From the NCBI GenBank assembly GCA_027576995.1, contig JANBQC010000390.1:1-20894 (forward strand): DNA of 20,894 nucleotides. Reading direction: 5' to 3'. Positions 1 to 10,470 of this stretch are shown in pieces. The stretch is from Dimargaris cristalligena (taxonomy: Eukaryota > Kickxellomycota > Dimargaritomycetes > Dimargaritales > Dimargaritaceae). The first letter of the stretch is position 1, and each line of letters opens with the position of its first letter. The translations under genes were made by a program, and so were the position numbers. A model generated the notes under the pieces. That model was given only the letters and a program-made list of their open reading frames with translations. It was not told the DNA's origin and ran no database searches.

Positions 1-1641
1 ATATAAAAATAGAATGTGATTGAAAAAAAAAGGGAATACTACGATTAACTAAGTAGTCTCAGGTCCTACCACAACACTGAAAAATGTATAAATATATTAA
101 ACTTTATTATTCATGACTATATCACGTGATTAACCAGTATTTTAAGCGTATCCTGCACCTTCTAATGGATCGTAGTATTGCTGCTGATGTATGCCTAAAC
201 GCCTTCCAGGCTGCTCCGGGTTGCAAAAAAAAAGGGTGAGGTTTAGCGAGTGTAGTGTGGATGAATATCAATTTGAGAGCTGCTCATAGAATGGGATATA
301 GGATGAAAAACCTTGGACAACTTCGCAAATGTAGAAAATACTAGTTATAAGTCCGTTAGAATTTACGCTGTCGCACTAATACATGTTCCCAATACTTTAC
401 CCCCCCCCGGGTTCCATTTTAGAAAAATAGATTGGCAAGCCTCAAAAAAGCGCGCGCCAGCCCTAATAATAATTATATAGAATCTACGCTAAAAGTATGC
501 AATCCGTATTAAGTGATCAATTTCGATGGACGTGTTATACGTTGATTCGCCAGTCTAACAGTGAACTGATGAATATTGTTACTTGGCCAGTTGAAAGTCG
601 AACTAGTGAATATATGGCAATTTTTGCAGCGATATATATGCAACCGGATAATCCATCACCTCCTTAATCAGTCAACTCCGCTGATCAGTTGGGCTGCTCA
701 TCAATATGATTTCGAATCCCTTTTAAATCGTATTTTATAGTCCCCACTGCATGTGTACATTGAAAAATAGAACGATCCCGGTTACTCACTGGGGCCGTAT
801 GTCGAACCCCCCACCCCTTGATGGGGTTATCCGGCAGTCCCAGTTGTAAAGAACTCGACCCCTTCTCTAGCCTTAGTTTATACAACTGGCATCGTTAAGT
901 GAATGGTTCAGAAAAAAAGAGCTGTGAGGGTGGCTGAAAATATGCATTGATTCATGTCAATCCAGGCGCGAATATCCACAAAAAATCAAAAAGTACTGTT
1001 AGCGTTCACTTCTCGCGAACGTTGGAATCGACCTTATATCAAAGAATTACCTGATGTAAATCACTCATTGAAGTTATGTGTGGCTAACAGAGCTTTTTTA
1101 ATAAGTGGTTTATATTATGGCACATAGTTATACATATATTGGGTATAGATAGAACATAAAATAGTCGAGTAAGTCACCCACCCTTTAGTAGCCAAATTCA
1201 GATCGGGAGAGAACTAAAGTACAACCAAAAGTATGTGGCCTGGACGAAATAATACTATAGCATATCGGTGGTCATTAAGATGTAAGCGTCATGTAAAGTC
1301 CATTTTGGGATGACCCATGGAAAGATGGGGGGAAATAGGAAAAGAAAGATAATGTCCGTAGCAATTGTAAACCTAATAATGATAGAGTGGTTAGCTACTT
1401 GATATGACCATCAATGTCATATTTTACGAGTAATTGAGGGGTGCAGGAAATAGTAACAGTGATTTTAAACAAGAATACTGGATGGTGATTTATGTTCCTT
1501 CAGATGTGTCTGTAGGTGAGGCGCGAGGAAAGGTGCGGATAACCCCTGTGTCAGAGAGATAAAGGAAGAGGATGTTGTAAGGAGGGGAGGGGAAGGGTTA
1601 CATGGCGCAATGGACTATAAAAAAACCGGTTTGTTCCAGAT
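1..1641. other. Intergenic region without a recognisable gene
   Basis: AT-rich sequence downstream of the 748-residue protein gene. The longest open frame is about 66 codons and has no recognisable motif. It holds a perfect palindrome ATCACGTGAT at 121-130, which contains the CACGTG E-box, and a C9 run at 400-408. The part next to 1641 should include the 3' UTR of the minus-strand gene, but no AATAAA lies close to the stop codon on that strand. I see nothing else in it. Confidence 0.6.
121..130. promoter_or_regulatory. CACGTG palindrome (possible bHLH/Cbf1-type site)
   Basis: ATCACGTGAT is a perfect 10-bp palindrome whose TCACGTGA core matches the established target of fungal bHLH factors such as Cbf1. 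No gene start lies beside it inside the window, so a function is inference only. Confidence 0.25.
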
Positions 1642-3888
1642 CTAACATTCCATATCAGTGGACCGCATGGACAGTTGGATGGTCAAATTGGCCATTGTCG
1701 GATCCGACACCAGAGCTTCAAAGAAGATATGCTTAAGGACCCTCCGCTGCTGGATGAACTCTAACCCCACGGGTGCGCGGATGTTGCTGCCCATACGGCT
1801 ACCTTCGTTATAATCCACGGACTGATTCAAGTCAACCTGACTGTCGGTGGCCGACGCGGGGAGGTGGTTACTGGTCCCATTGGGAAGGAGGTAGGTTCGG
1901 GTCCCCAGAGCCGATGGGGGTAAGGTGGGGGAGGTGGGCGGCGTCCAGAAGGAGGCGTCGGATCGGGGGCTTTGGGGTGCAGCGGCGGAGTGATTACTGG
2001 GAAAGGCCGGGGTGGAGGGCATTTTGGGGGTAGGGGAGACATAGGTATGACTGCTACTGCTACCACCACTACCACTCGAAGAGCTATGAAGAAGGGCGAT
2101 TTCTTGGGCCCAGTAGCCGTACATTTTGGTGATGAGGCTTTCGGCTTTGAGTACACCCTGTGTCGACCCAGGCGTCATGGTCAGATTGACATTACCCTGG
2201 TGGATCGAGTAGGCGGAAGCGGACGCGGCATTGGCCAAAGAATAAGTCGATGCTGAGCCGGGGGCCTGGGACATCGTGTGGCTTGAATGGTTGTGGTGGT
2301 GCAGGTAGGGGTGGGTACTGTGCTCGCCGTTCAGGCCCGACGGAGAAGCGCAATCCTGAATGGGGCTCCGGTAGTACGGAAGAGGAGCGGAAATATTGGG
2401 TTTCGATGATCCGCGTTTCCCCAGCTTGGACGACGACGGCAGGACGTGGCGGGTCAGGGGCCGAGGCCAACCGGTTGCGTGACTCTGGCCGCTGAACGGC
2501 AAGGGGTCCTCCAGAGAGTACGGCGTAGCGTGCGAGGAGGAAGAGGCGGCCAAATTGGACGATGCTGGTGGTGAGGTTGACAAAAATGCGGCGCTGCCAC
2601 TTAAAGAGGAGGAGGTAGTGGATGAAATGGTGGGGAACGAAGGGAACGTGGGGGTAGCCGCCGCTGACGTTGAATTCATCACCAGGGCGGAAGTGCCCTG
2701 GGCCATGTTCCGCTTGCCATTTCCGGCGGACCCGTTCCCACCCAGGGCCGTTAATAAGGTACTGTGGTCGACGAGGCGGAGGGGCTGGCGCCCAAACCGG
2801 TCCCCGGATTCAGTGATCGCACTCAGAGATTGACGGGACGCGCTGGCCAGCGACGACTGTTGCTGCTGTTGTTGTTTCTGGCGGGCCGCGGTAGTGTTAT
2901 ACACCACGTTGTCCTCCGAACTCCGCCGCGGAGCTAACGTAATTGCGAGTTCCTTGCAGGGGATAAACCGCGCTTGGCCGGTGGAGGTGCGGGTAACTCC
3001 GGCGTCCACTTGCTCCAGAGATTGCACGGGGAGGTTCGATTTCCAAACGGAGGCTGGGGTGGGTGGTACGGCCAAGGTAGCGGGATGGGTGGCGGGAGAG
3101 ATCGGTGGTGTATGGACGGGGAGCGGCAGGTTTAAAATGGATGACTTGCGGGTCGGAATACTGGGCGCACTCGAGAATTTAGGGGGAGACGACGATGGGG
3201 AGGGTGCCGATGATGACAGCAAAGTCGGTGGCGAAGTCGACGACAGCGACGATGGGAACCGGTCAGCCGCGTCAGTAGAAAACAGGTGGTGGGCCGAGAC
3301 GGGGGTCTTTGGCACGGCCCCCCGGTGGGTCGTAATGATAATAGGTAACGGGGGAGGGGGTGGTGTTTGCGAAGGGATATAGGTGGCGTAGCGGGGACTG
3401 GCTGGTACAGCGGCAAGCCCCAAGACACTCCTTTGGCCATCGCCGTAAGCGGTCATAAAATCGTCCGGGTCGCACTCAGATTGAGCCTCTTCCCCAGTCG
3501 CTTGGTAATGGTGCAGGCGTTGATGCTGGTGCTGAGGTTGGGGCTGGTGGAGGTCATACTGGGTGTCATCGTAGGTATGGGGTTCAGGAGTACCACTAGA
3601 TGTGCGCCGCGAAGGAGTGTGAGCAGCACCCAACTGCGAAGAGGTGTATTCGTGGTGATGCGGTTCGATTTCGTATTGGTCCAACACCGCGCCATCGACC
3701 ACCCGGACACTCCGCCACGAGTTCCGGGCGCTGTTGTTCGTTTGCTGACCGGGTTTGGCGCGCATGGTGAAGTCGGCAGGTTCGGCGCTATCGTCGATAT
3801 TGGACTGGTTTTTAAAGGCCGATAGCCACTGTAGCACAGCGGAGGCCTTGTTTAAAGGAAAATATTCGGTCGGAACCGGCGAACTCAT
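1642..3888 (-). CDS. Large disordered Ser/Pro/His-rich protein, unknown function
   Basis: A 748-residue intronless frame that I do not recognise. The start is the ATG at 3888-3886; the frame could be read three codons further to a TTG, but a eukaryotic gene should use the ATG, and an in-frame TAA lies at 3925-3927. The stop is TAG at 1644-1642. Almost the whole protein is low complexity: a His/Gln-rich stretch near residues 105-130, a proline run near 175-181, a Q6 run near 339-344, Ser/Thr/Pro-rich blocks throughout and a His-rich patch near 528-537. Two parts look more ordered: residues about 304-332 (containing FIPCKELAITLAPRR) and a C-terminal module of about residues 578-603 and 703-748 with likely helices (KAESLITKMYGYWAQEI; GLEFIQQRRVLKHIFFEAL). 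Three basophilic kinase-like sites occur (RRTS, RKSS, RRSS). There is no signal peptide or membrane span. It may be a regulatory or scaffold protein; that is inference. Confidence 0.85.
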   Translation of the reverse strand: MSSPVPTEYFPLNKASAVLQWLSAFKNQSNIDDSAEPADFTMRAKPGQQTNNSARNSWRSVRVVDGAVLDQYEIEPHHHEYTSSQLGAAHTPSRRTSSGTPEPHTYDDTQYDLHQPQPQHQHQRLHHYQATGEEAQSECDPDDFMTAYGDGQRSVLGLAAVPASPRYATYIPSQTPPPPPLPIIITTHRGAVPKTPVSAHHLFSTDAADRFPSSLSSTSPPTLLSSSAPSPSSSPPKFSSAPSIPTRKSSILNLPLPVHTPPISPATHPATLAVPPTPASVWKSNLPVQSLEQVDAGVTRTSTGQARFIPCKELAITLAPRRSSEDNVVYNTTAARQKQQQQQQSSLASASRQSLSAITESGDRFGRQPLRLVDHSTLLTALGGNGSAGNGKRNMAQGTSALVMNSTSAAATPTFPSFPTISSTTSSSLSGSAAFLSTSPPASSNLAASSSSHATPYSLEDPLPFSGQSHATGWPRPLTRHVLPSSSKLGKRGSSKPNISAPLPYYRSPIQDCASPSGLNGEHSTHPYLHHHNHSSHTMSQAPGSASTYSLANAASASAYSIHQGNVNLTMTPGSTQGVLKAESLITKMYGYWAQEIALLHSSSSGSGGSSSSHTYVSPTPKMPSTPAFPSNHSAAAPQSPRSDASFWTPPTSPTLPPSALGTRTYLLPNGTSNHLPASATDSQVDLNQSVDYNEGSRMGSNIRAPVGLEFIQQRRVLKHIFFEALVSDPTMANLTIQLSMRSTDMEC

Positions 3889-3931
3889 AGTAGTCAAATA
3901 GGACCGCTTTGGAGACCAGGCGGGTTATCTG

Positions 3932-3948
3932 TATATATATATATATAT
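3932..3948. repeat. (TA)n microsatellite
   Basis: Seventeen bases of alternating TA, followed by the related CTATATATT to 3957. It lies 44 bp upstream of the start codon of the disordered-protein gene, so it could act as a proximal TATA-like element or simply be a repeat in the leader. Confidence 0.8.
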
Positions 3949-4637
3949 CTATATATTTCTACGTAAGTAAGTGTATCGGGGAAATTGCCTCTAATTATTG
4001 ATCTAATAAATGGGACGCAGTGTGATGGTTGCGGGAGGGAAACAGTAAAATGGCTGATAAATATACTGTAAAAAGAACTATGGCTCTAACCAAAAGTGGA
4101 TGTGTGGATAAACAGCCCAATACAAAACGCTCAAAGGGAGTATATGTCTAAGAGAGAGCCACCAATGGGCTTAGTGGATGGTCGTCGCGAAAGAGAGTTA
4201 AAGGCGAGAGAAAGGTATGAGGCCAATCCAAACAATGACGCGCCAGTTGAAGTAGTGGTTGGCTATACAGCACGGGGTTTAGGAGGGGGAAAGGCTTGTT
4301 ACTACAAGTGAAGGAAAATGGGGCGCAGTCAGGGGAGAGGGGTAATAAGGTCTATAGCGGAGCGTAGCTTCGAATTAAAGGCTACGTAGGCGGCTTGGGT
4401 TTATAAGGGGCGTTTGATAAAGACAAGGCCGTAAGGGGCTTAAAAAAGGAAGCGGTATGTACTAGGGAGAGGCCCAGCTAAGTATGTTCGGGCGAAAGTA
4501 GGGGGGGATTATTAGGAAATGCGGAAGAGTATGGAGGACAGTGCGTCAGAATGCAGGAAAAAAATAGCCGGGGTAAATAATCGTCAGTCACAGAGGAAAT
4601 ATCTAATATCAATGGAGAAGGAGTGAGGCAGCTGGTA

Positions 4638-4727
4638 TTAAATGCCGACAGCAGGGAATGAACCGGAGCAGCAGAGAAAGACGAGAGTATAGGCAAAAAA
4701 CCAATGAGGGATAAGGAGAGGAACCAT
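4638..4727 (-). other. Possible uORF at the 5' edge of the leader
   Basis: An ATG at 4727-4725 is followed by 29 sense codons and TAA at 4640-4638. It is 26 nt downstream of the TATAAATA box, so it is translated only if transcription starts at or before about 4727. It is the only ATG on the minus strand between the box and the main start codon. Confidence 0.3.
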
Positions 4728-4752
4728 CTCGATGGAGAAGGGAGGGATGTGC

Positions 4753-4760
4753 TATTTATA
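4753..4760 (-). promoter_or_regulatory. TATA box candidate TATAAATA
   Basis: Minus-strand TATAAATA followed by G. The same octamer plus G occurs at 16650-16643 upstream of the homeobox gene. Downstream of it the minus strand becomes pyrimidine-rich and ATG-free up to the start codon at 3888. It is the best candidate for the core promoter of the disordered-protein gene. An alternative is a closer start near the TA repeat at 3932-3948. Confidence 0.5.
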
Positions 4761-5154
4761 TGGGGATAAGTGAAGGAGGAGAGGGCCAGAGAAAGGGGAG
4801 CCAAGCCGACAATCCCCATCTCTCTCGTATGTATTATCGGGCCAGATTGAAAGGAGAAGCCCGGCGGAGTGAGCGAGCTCCCCCCCTCTCGCTTTCACTC
4901 GCCCTACCGCTTGGTGTGATTTGGGTCCATCTCCCTCCCCCCACTCACCTTTGTTCCGCCTATACAGCCATTACCACTACTATTTCCTTGACTATATTCC
5001 TCCTCTGAAGTACGACGCTGGCGCCAACGGTCTGAGTAAATAGGAGGGTCGTCCACTGCCGCCAATCACGGGTGGCCCAGATAATAATAGATTTCGACCA
5101 GCGCTAGTGGTTCGTCTATATTTTTATAATGCTGGTGGTAAAAGAGAGAGTCTC

Positions 5155-5162
5155 TATTTATA
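5155..5162 (-). promoter_or_regulatory. Second TATAAATA element
   Basis: Minus-strand TATAAATA followed by G, like the copies at 4753-4760 and 16643-16650. The sequence between here and 4753 contains several minus-strand ATGs (4819, 4929 and 4970), so it is a weaker promoter candidate for the downstream gene than the box at 4753. Confidence 0.25.
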
Positions 5163-5698
5163 TCGAGTCCCAGACTACTCTCGACCAAACCGAATGTACG
5201 GGGGGCCCTGCCGATTCTTTATATCCGCTCCCTCCCTTTTCATATTAGACACTGTCGCGGGCCACTTCATCCCCCCCCTCTCCTTCTTTCTCCCCCCTTC
5301 CGTTCACCCCCAAACCCCAGCGCAAGCCGACTTTCGCCCCTATTAATTATGCACCCAGGTCCCGTTATTCTAATCGAGGGGCCTGGACAGCGTTGGGAAA
5401 TATACCACGACACTATTGCCTCAATAAAGTGGACACTTCTCTCCGATAACCGGTGTTGGGTGCAATACATTAACTCGCCTTCCATTCTTCTGGCGATACC
5501 CCGCCCTTTGTATCTCTGATAATAGCTCTACTGTTAAAAATAGCCGACCCAGAGGCAGTAGGGCGGCGGGAAAGGAACACGTCCAACGTAGCCCGCTCAC
5601 CAAATCCTTCTATGGGGGGGTGTATAGTTAATAGCACCACCTCCTTTGTTACTAGGCACTGCTCGCCCTTTTATTCCTCCTCCCGTCTAGTTCGCCCA

Positions 5699-5743
5699 CA
5701 TTGCCAACGAATAGTAGAGAGGAAGGGGAGTTCGCTGGCAATG
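5699..5743. repeat. Imperfect inverted repeat (13-bp arms, 19-nt loop)
   Basis: Arms 5699-5711 (CATTGCCAACGAA) and 5731-5743 (TTCGCTGGCAATG) are complementary except at one position. Read as minus-strand RNA the single mismatch becomes a G-U pair, so a minus transcript would form a continuous 13-bp stem with a purine/pyrimidine-biased 19-nt loop. There is no adjacent gene; its role is unknown. Confidence 0.7.
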
Positions 5744-7714
5744 AGCAAATGCTAGCCTAAAAAACAACTTCATATATTACTGTAAACCCGCCGCCCATTG
5801 GAACATCTTGCTTCGCATCTATTTCCGCCCCTCTACAATCATTAGAGCGACCCGGAATTGGGGATACCTGCAACACCACCGCGCGCATCATGAACTGCCC
5901 CTTGCAAGCCGCCTATATAACAATTGGGCTAGAGACCTGTCATTGGGGGTTTTGGGGTACAGAATTTTGGTAAGCGAGCCAAAGGGATGGGCCGTATCAA
6001 AAGGGAAAGGTGGGGATTGACGGAGAGAATTGCCCCCTTCTCAAGGGCTCTTTATTAATGTTACGGCGATTACTTTATGCCATCCGTTCCGTCCCCCTCT
6101 TCGCCACCAACTCCCAAAATATTATCTGCTTCTCTTCACATCTTCAAATCCATTCACCAGAGTCAACCACTCTCCCCACTTCGACTCATTAACCACACAC
6201 TAGTGAAGCTCTCGATCCAGATTCTCCATACACGGTGCAGGATTTTCCCGAACCACTAGTCCCGTTTGGTATACACTTAGAACATCCCCAATAAAGCAAT
6301 TACGTGAAGTTGGTCTCATCATTCAGATCATCCCTACTACTGTGGACGGAGAGGTAATGTGATAAAAATAAATAGATGCGATGACAGTGATGGGTTGGGC
6401 GTGGGGGGTAATGATAGACCGGCACCATACTGCCGATTTTTACTCTCCATTCGATAGTAGTAAAGGAATTTAAAGACCCCCGCCACTCCCCTTTCGTTCC
6501 TTTTAAAGAGAGGCAGAGCTGTAATGTCTATAGAGTCTGCCCGCAACGCCTTCCTACCCTTGGGAAATGGTGGGCCTATCGTTTAATATCTTCACTATTT
6601 CTTGCAATGATACTCCATGTATATATTTTCTTAATGTGTATTGGCAAAATTGTATTCATATCTTCTGGATCGGCTAAACATAGCTTGAAACGAGAAAAGG
6701 AGAAAGCCCCGTTCAGCCACCACTTCATTAATTCACGGCTTCAATTTGATTAGTGATGGGTCATAATTATCCCGAATTGATACCATGGGCTCGGCCAACG
6801 GAGAGACTATGGAATTCTTCACGCCTCTACCTTCACCCTCCAACCACTATTTATCCGATATTGGCGAGGGTGGCCCTTTGGTATATGTCCTTCGAGATTT
6901 CTTCCTGTGGCGGCTGGTTTACGTAGACACCTACCTGGGTATTTATTGGCATGGCCTGGGTATCTGGCAGGTACGGAGGAGAGGCTATTCAGCGTTGACG
7001 TAATGTCTATGGACCCATTGGTCATTTAGACAATGACAGGTGGCGGATGGCCTCTGAAACAGTCCTTTATTTAAATAGTGTATATGGAGACTAGATTTGA
7101 CTAAACGGGTTTCGGAACGAACAGCCTCTACAGTGCGGTAGTAGGAGCGAGACCATAGCAATCTATAGTACACGTCCAATCACGGTCACTGTAATTGCCC
7201 ATTTCAGTCCACCTGTTAGATTTGCTAATTGCCGCTTCTTCTACATATTGCTATGTAAACAAAACATTTCTACGAAAGCCATGGCCAATGGTTTTATTTT
7301 TGCATTGACTCGGCCAAACTGACAGGCATATTAATAATATTTTTAAAAAATGGACAGGCTTACCAAATAGGGACGGGCTGCAAATATACCATTGGCTTCG
7401 GGCTCGTGATGCTCTTGTGTGGATTTATTTGTCATTACAATATTCCTAATAACAAAACCTTCACAATTCAAATAAGGGAATCCAACCCTTCCCAGGGTGT
7501 CTTAGCGTACATTCACAGTATATACCGGTTTGCCTTCCAGATACTTTATAAAGCCAGTGGTGGAGTTAGTCATTTGGATCGGAAAGGTCTTAATCGCAGA
7601 CAGTGCGACGTTGACTCTGGGTATAATACTTTCAAACTGGCTAAGCCCAATTTGGCACGGTAATATAGTATAGAGTGCAGTGATACGACATTCCCTGGAT
7701 CAACAGGTAGTATT

Positions 7715-7860
7715 GCAACCGCCCGACGAATCCCCGGCCCGCTCTCCCTCCCCATCACGTGACAGAACTCCGGCCGGTCCCCCAACGAGCGAAGCAAGCG
7801 CGATAAGCGCCGGAACCGAAGAACCGTAATCGAAAGCGTAATTATAAATTAAGCGAAGCT
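7715..7860 (+). promoter_or_regulatory. GC/CpG-rich patch with CACGTG and a TATA-like element
   Basis: A local GC-rich island, rich in CpG, inside an otherwise AT-rich gap. It includes ATCACGTGA at 7754-7762 and, at its AT-rich right end, TATAAATT near 7843-7850. It ends directly at an ATG at 7861 that opens a 74-codon plus-strand frame without recognisable motifs. It could be a promoter for a small or spliced gene or a relic of other GC-rich sequence. I could not assign a product, so no CDS is called. Confidence 0.25.
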
Positions 7861-10414
7861 ATGCAAAATCGAGGAAAAGTGTGTTTCAATAAAATATTTA
7901 ACTTTATTACTAACATTCATAATTCGCCCGAATTACCCTATCCCACCTCGGACTCGAACCCTACTGATAAAATCCCCCGGTCCACCTCGACCCCATTACA
8001 GTATCCCTTCCAAGTCAGTCACAGCCGTCACCTGCGCACCCACTATACCCTTATCATTACCGGAGAGATTGGAAGAGTGGCTTAGGACTTATTCCTTCAG
8101 ATGCTTCCATTTACAATGCAGTGGTTGCTACGATTTTCCCGGATTTTAGTTAGTCAATGATAGGGCTTTAAAACATATGTTGCTATTATCCAGGGCGTCT
8201 CATTTTGCATCACTAGGCTGCCTTGGCATTACCCACAGATTTGGTCGTCTGGTTTGGTATGGCTACCATACATCATTATTCTTCGGGTGCCGTTTCCCCC
8301 CAGCTAGCCGCACTAATGGTGGTTACGTTGAACCGCCGACATTGGTTACATGGTGAACTAAACAAAGCCCGCATAATAGCGATGATCATATGCCCATTGC
8401 TTTCATAAAGCTGGCCAATCGAATAGGGGAAATGGAGTAACAGCTGATCCCGCTCCCTCTCTCCTTAGTATAACTGAACCAAATATGTCGAGTAATTTAC
8501 CCCCACAGGATCCTTCGCCGTGGCTATACTAAAGATATAAGAGAATATTTATCCGACATACAGACGGTAGGTGTGATGGAAGAATGGGCAAATCCTTAAA
8601 TTGGGAGTCAACGGGATAGTCCCTTCCATTATACTACAGTTTGATTATCTAGACCCCCGCCCACCAAATTACGAGGTCTACGCCGTTTATTCTTTTGGGT
8701 TAGAGTGGAAACCCCATGTTCTTGTCAAGATATAGAGAGGGTACACCATTCGCCCAAATCCCAAAATGCAGGGGTATTGATTAGAGAAGATTTAAAAAGG
8801 TGCTCAACTTTCCAGGCATTAACTATATTATTGCCCTTTGATTTATCATGTCTCTTATATTTAATTTTAATATTTCTCTAATCCATCGCTTTTTAGGTTC
8901 CTCAGGCTAGCTGATTCACCTAGTCATTTTTTAATTAATCATTTACAAATGGCACCTGTTGGGCGGGCGATAACCCCAGCTTCCCATCGACTGTACTTTT
9001 GAGACCCTATCGATGGATATATACCCTTTCTCTTCCCTGGAGTTCCCTTGGTAACATTCCCTATTCAGTCGGATATAAGTACAGATGGTCGTAAATAAAA
9101 CACTTTGTATATTTCTCGCCTTAAATAGATAGGCAAAGATGCGTGCATTGGCTTATCAATTGTAAAAGGATAGAACATTAGCCGGCCTCGCATCATCATT
9201 TCAGCTGCCCTGGGTGAATAGTATGTCTGAATACAGTGGTGCACTAGGCCTATAGCCCACCTATCCAGCTATGGATAGTACCCACGTAGTATACAATCGA
9301 AGTCGTTATATCCCGATTGGTACCGTGTTTTCTATACGCGTTGAATGTATTACATCTCTGAATGAAATAAAACTCGACGGGTGCGGGGCTTACCCACTAC
9401 TAGACTGTCAAGAATAGGCCTCTCCAAAGGGGGATGGCCCTTTGCCGGGGTACAGCTGGCCTTATCATTGACAGCGTTATCGAAAGCGTAACCAATGATG
9501 GGCCATCTAAAGTGACCCTCCGAGTAGCAAGCAATACTGACATGTTTAACTATCCTTAGCTCCATTTTTGATTGACGCGATTCCTGGGGATCGTCCGACT
9601 AGGGGTTTCCTCCCTTTCCAGGCCCACACGAACAAAACACTCCACACTGGTATATTAGGCTTCTCTTCCCTGGACTTTTCAATGAGTTTTGGTTACGTGT
9701 AAAGGATGGACAGGTGCAAATGGCTTCCGTTGCTTCCGTTGGCTCCTTGTCATCCATCTCATCATGGGGCGGAGGAAGAAGGGAAACGGCAGGATTGGCC
9801 TACCAAATTCCACTAATGCGTATTTGGTTAATTGGCCGGCTATTTTTAGTTAGACTTTACTGTGGATCATTGGACCCGATGAACCAGGTCGAGGCGATAC
9901 TGTTGTATCGGCATACCACTGTAGTGATAATTGGGTGATAAGGGCCGGAAGTAGGATGCCGAAAGAGGATTGGGGGGGGGAGGGGATATAGGGTTCCGAA
10001 TCGGATGTCTGACCAGGGTGTACAGCAATCCACTCGGCGGATAGCAAATTGGCGACTTCCGTAATATTAGAATGCCGCACTATTGATGTTGTTTCAGCGG
10101 AAATATCCCAGGCATCCAACCCTTCCCTATATACCCGAGTGGATATAAAGTGTGCTGTCGCCAGGTCTTTGGTCCCCGACAATTGATAGACATGGCAACG
10201 ATTCGCACGCAGATAAAGTATAGCGGCTATCTATAGATACATCACAGGGGTAGGTCGGAGAATTTACTTTTTCGGCATTCCCGCCTATGTCCAGAAAATC
10301 GTAATAGCCAAACCTTGGAGCACCTGCATATTCCCGCCCGCTACCAATCGGTTCAATCCGACGAGAAGCTTATTCGGCATTCTTGGGTGCACTTTATATA
10401 TTTAATTCGAGCAA
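7861..10414. other. Region without a recognisable gene
   Basis: AT-rich spacer with scattered short frames. Those at 7861-8085 (+, 74 codons, ATG) and 9350-9565 (-, 71 codons, ATG) have no family motif. A 110-codon minus frame at 9850-10182 begins at TTG in the same frame as upstream codons and has no ATG near its start; it looks moderately protein-like but is unassigned. A G9-A-G4-N5-G3 tract at 9972-9993 could form a G-quadruplex on the plus strand. Confidence 0.5.
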
Positions 10415-10420
10415 TTTATT
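10415..10420 (-). terminator. AATAAA polyadenylation signal
   Basis: Minus-strand AATAAA, 51 nt beyond the stop codon of the carrier gene and within an AT-rich stretch. Spacing and sequence fit a eukaryotic 3' end signal for that gene. Confidence 0.5.
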
Positions 10421-10470
10421 ATTAATCTATGTTACACAGAAAAGCAGTCTCCTATACCATTTTCTTTTCA

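Larger units (their letters stand above)
3889..4727 (-). promoter_or_regulatory. Probable long ATG-free 5' leader of the disordered-protein gene
   Basis: On the minus strand this 0.84 kb is pyrimidine-rich and has no ATG between the start codon (3888) and 4727, whereas the plus strand has about 20 ATGs in the same interval. A TATAAATA box sits just beyond its far end at 4753-4760. The first ATG (4727-4725) opens a 29-codon uORF ending at TAA 4640-4638; depending on the exact start site it is at the very 5' end of the leader or just outside it. No GTAAGT-type donor is visible on the minus strand. Absence of upstream ATGs is what a transcribed, scanned leader would show; transcription itself is inferred. 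Confidence 0.5.
4761..7714. other. Long region without a recognisable gene
   Basis: Base bias flips near 4860: before it the plus strand is purine-rich, from about 4860 to 6250 it is pyrimidine-rich with long C/T runs (for example 5274-5300). A third TATAAATA on the minus strand is at 5155-5162. An imperfect inverted repeat lies at 5699-5743. Open frames of 60-85 codons occur on both strands, but none shows a motif and several lack an ATG. A frame from 6785, with a good ATG context, stops after 72 codons and has no recognisable content. The flip near 4860 may mark a divergent promoter region, but no plus-strand gene is visible after it. Confidence 0.5.

Noticed and set aside
2555..3382. Plus-strand open frames of 92 and 162 codons inside the disordered-protein gene
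   Set aside because: They are antisense shadows of a long GC-rich coding region; their composition mirrors its Ser/Pro codons and they carry no motif.
4096..4311. 71-codon charged plus-strand frame
   Set aside because: It starts at GTG, lies in the purine-rich strand opposite the presumed leader, and its Arg/Lys/Glu/Gly content is explained by that bias.
4478..4819. 113-codon minus-strand frame rich in Leu/Ser/Pro
   Set aside because: Its ATG lies upstream of the TATA box and its composition follows from the pyrimidine-rich leader; no motif.
7935..7965. GGACTCGAACC resembling a reverse-strand tRNA T-loop
   Set aside because: The flanking bases do not form a T-stem, and no acceptor or anticodon arm is found at the right spacing.
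8984..9016. 7-bp inverted repeat CCATCGA/TCGATGG with a 19-nt loop
   Set aside because: Too short to stand out from chance in this length of sequence.
9850..10182. 110-codon minus-strand frame downstream of the carrier gene
   Set aside because: No ATG near its start, no recognisable family, and the carrier poly(A) signal lies between the two. A missed exon or a relic cannot be excluded.
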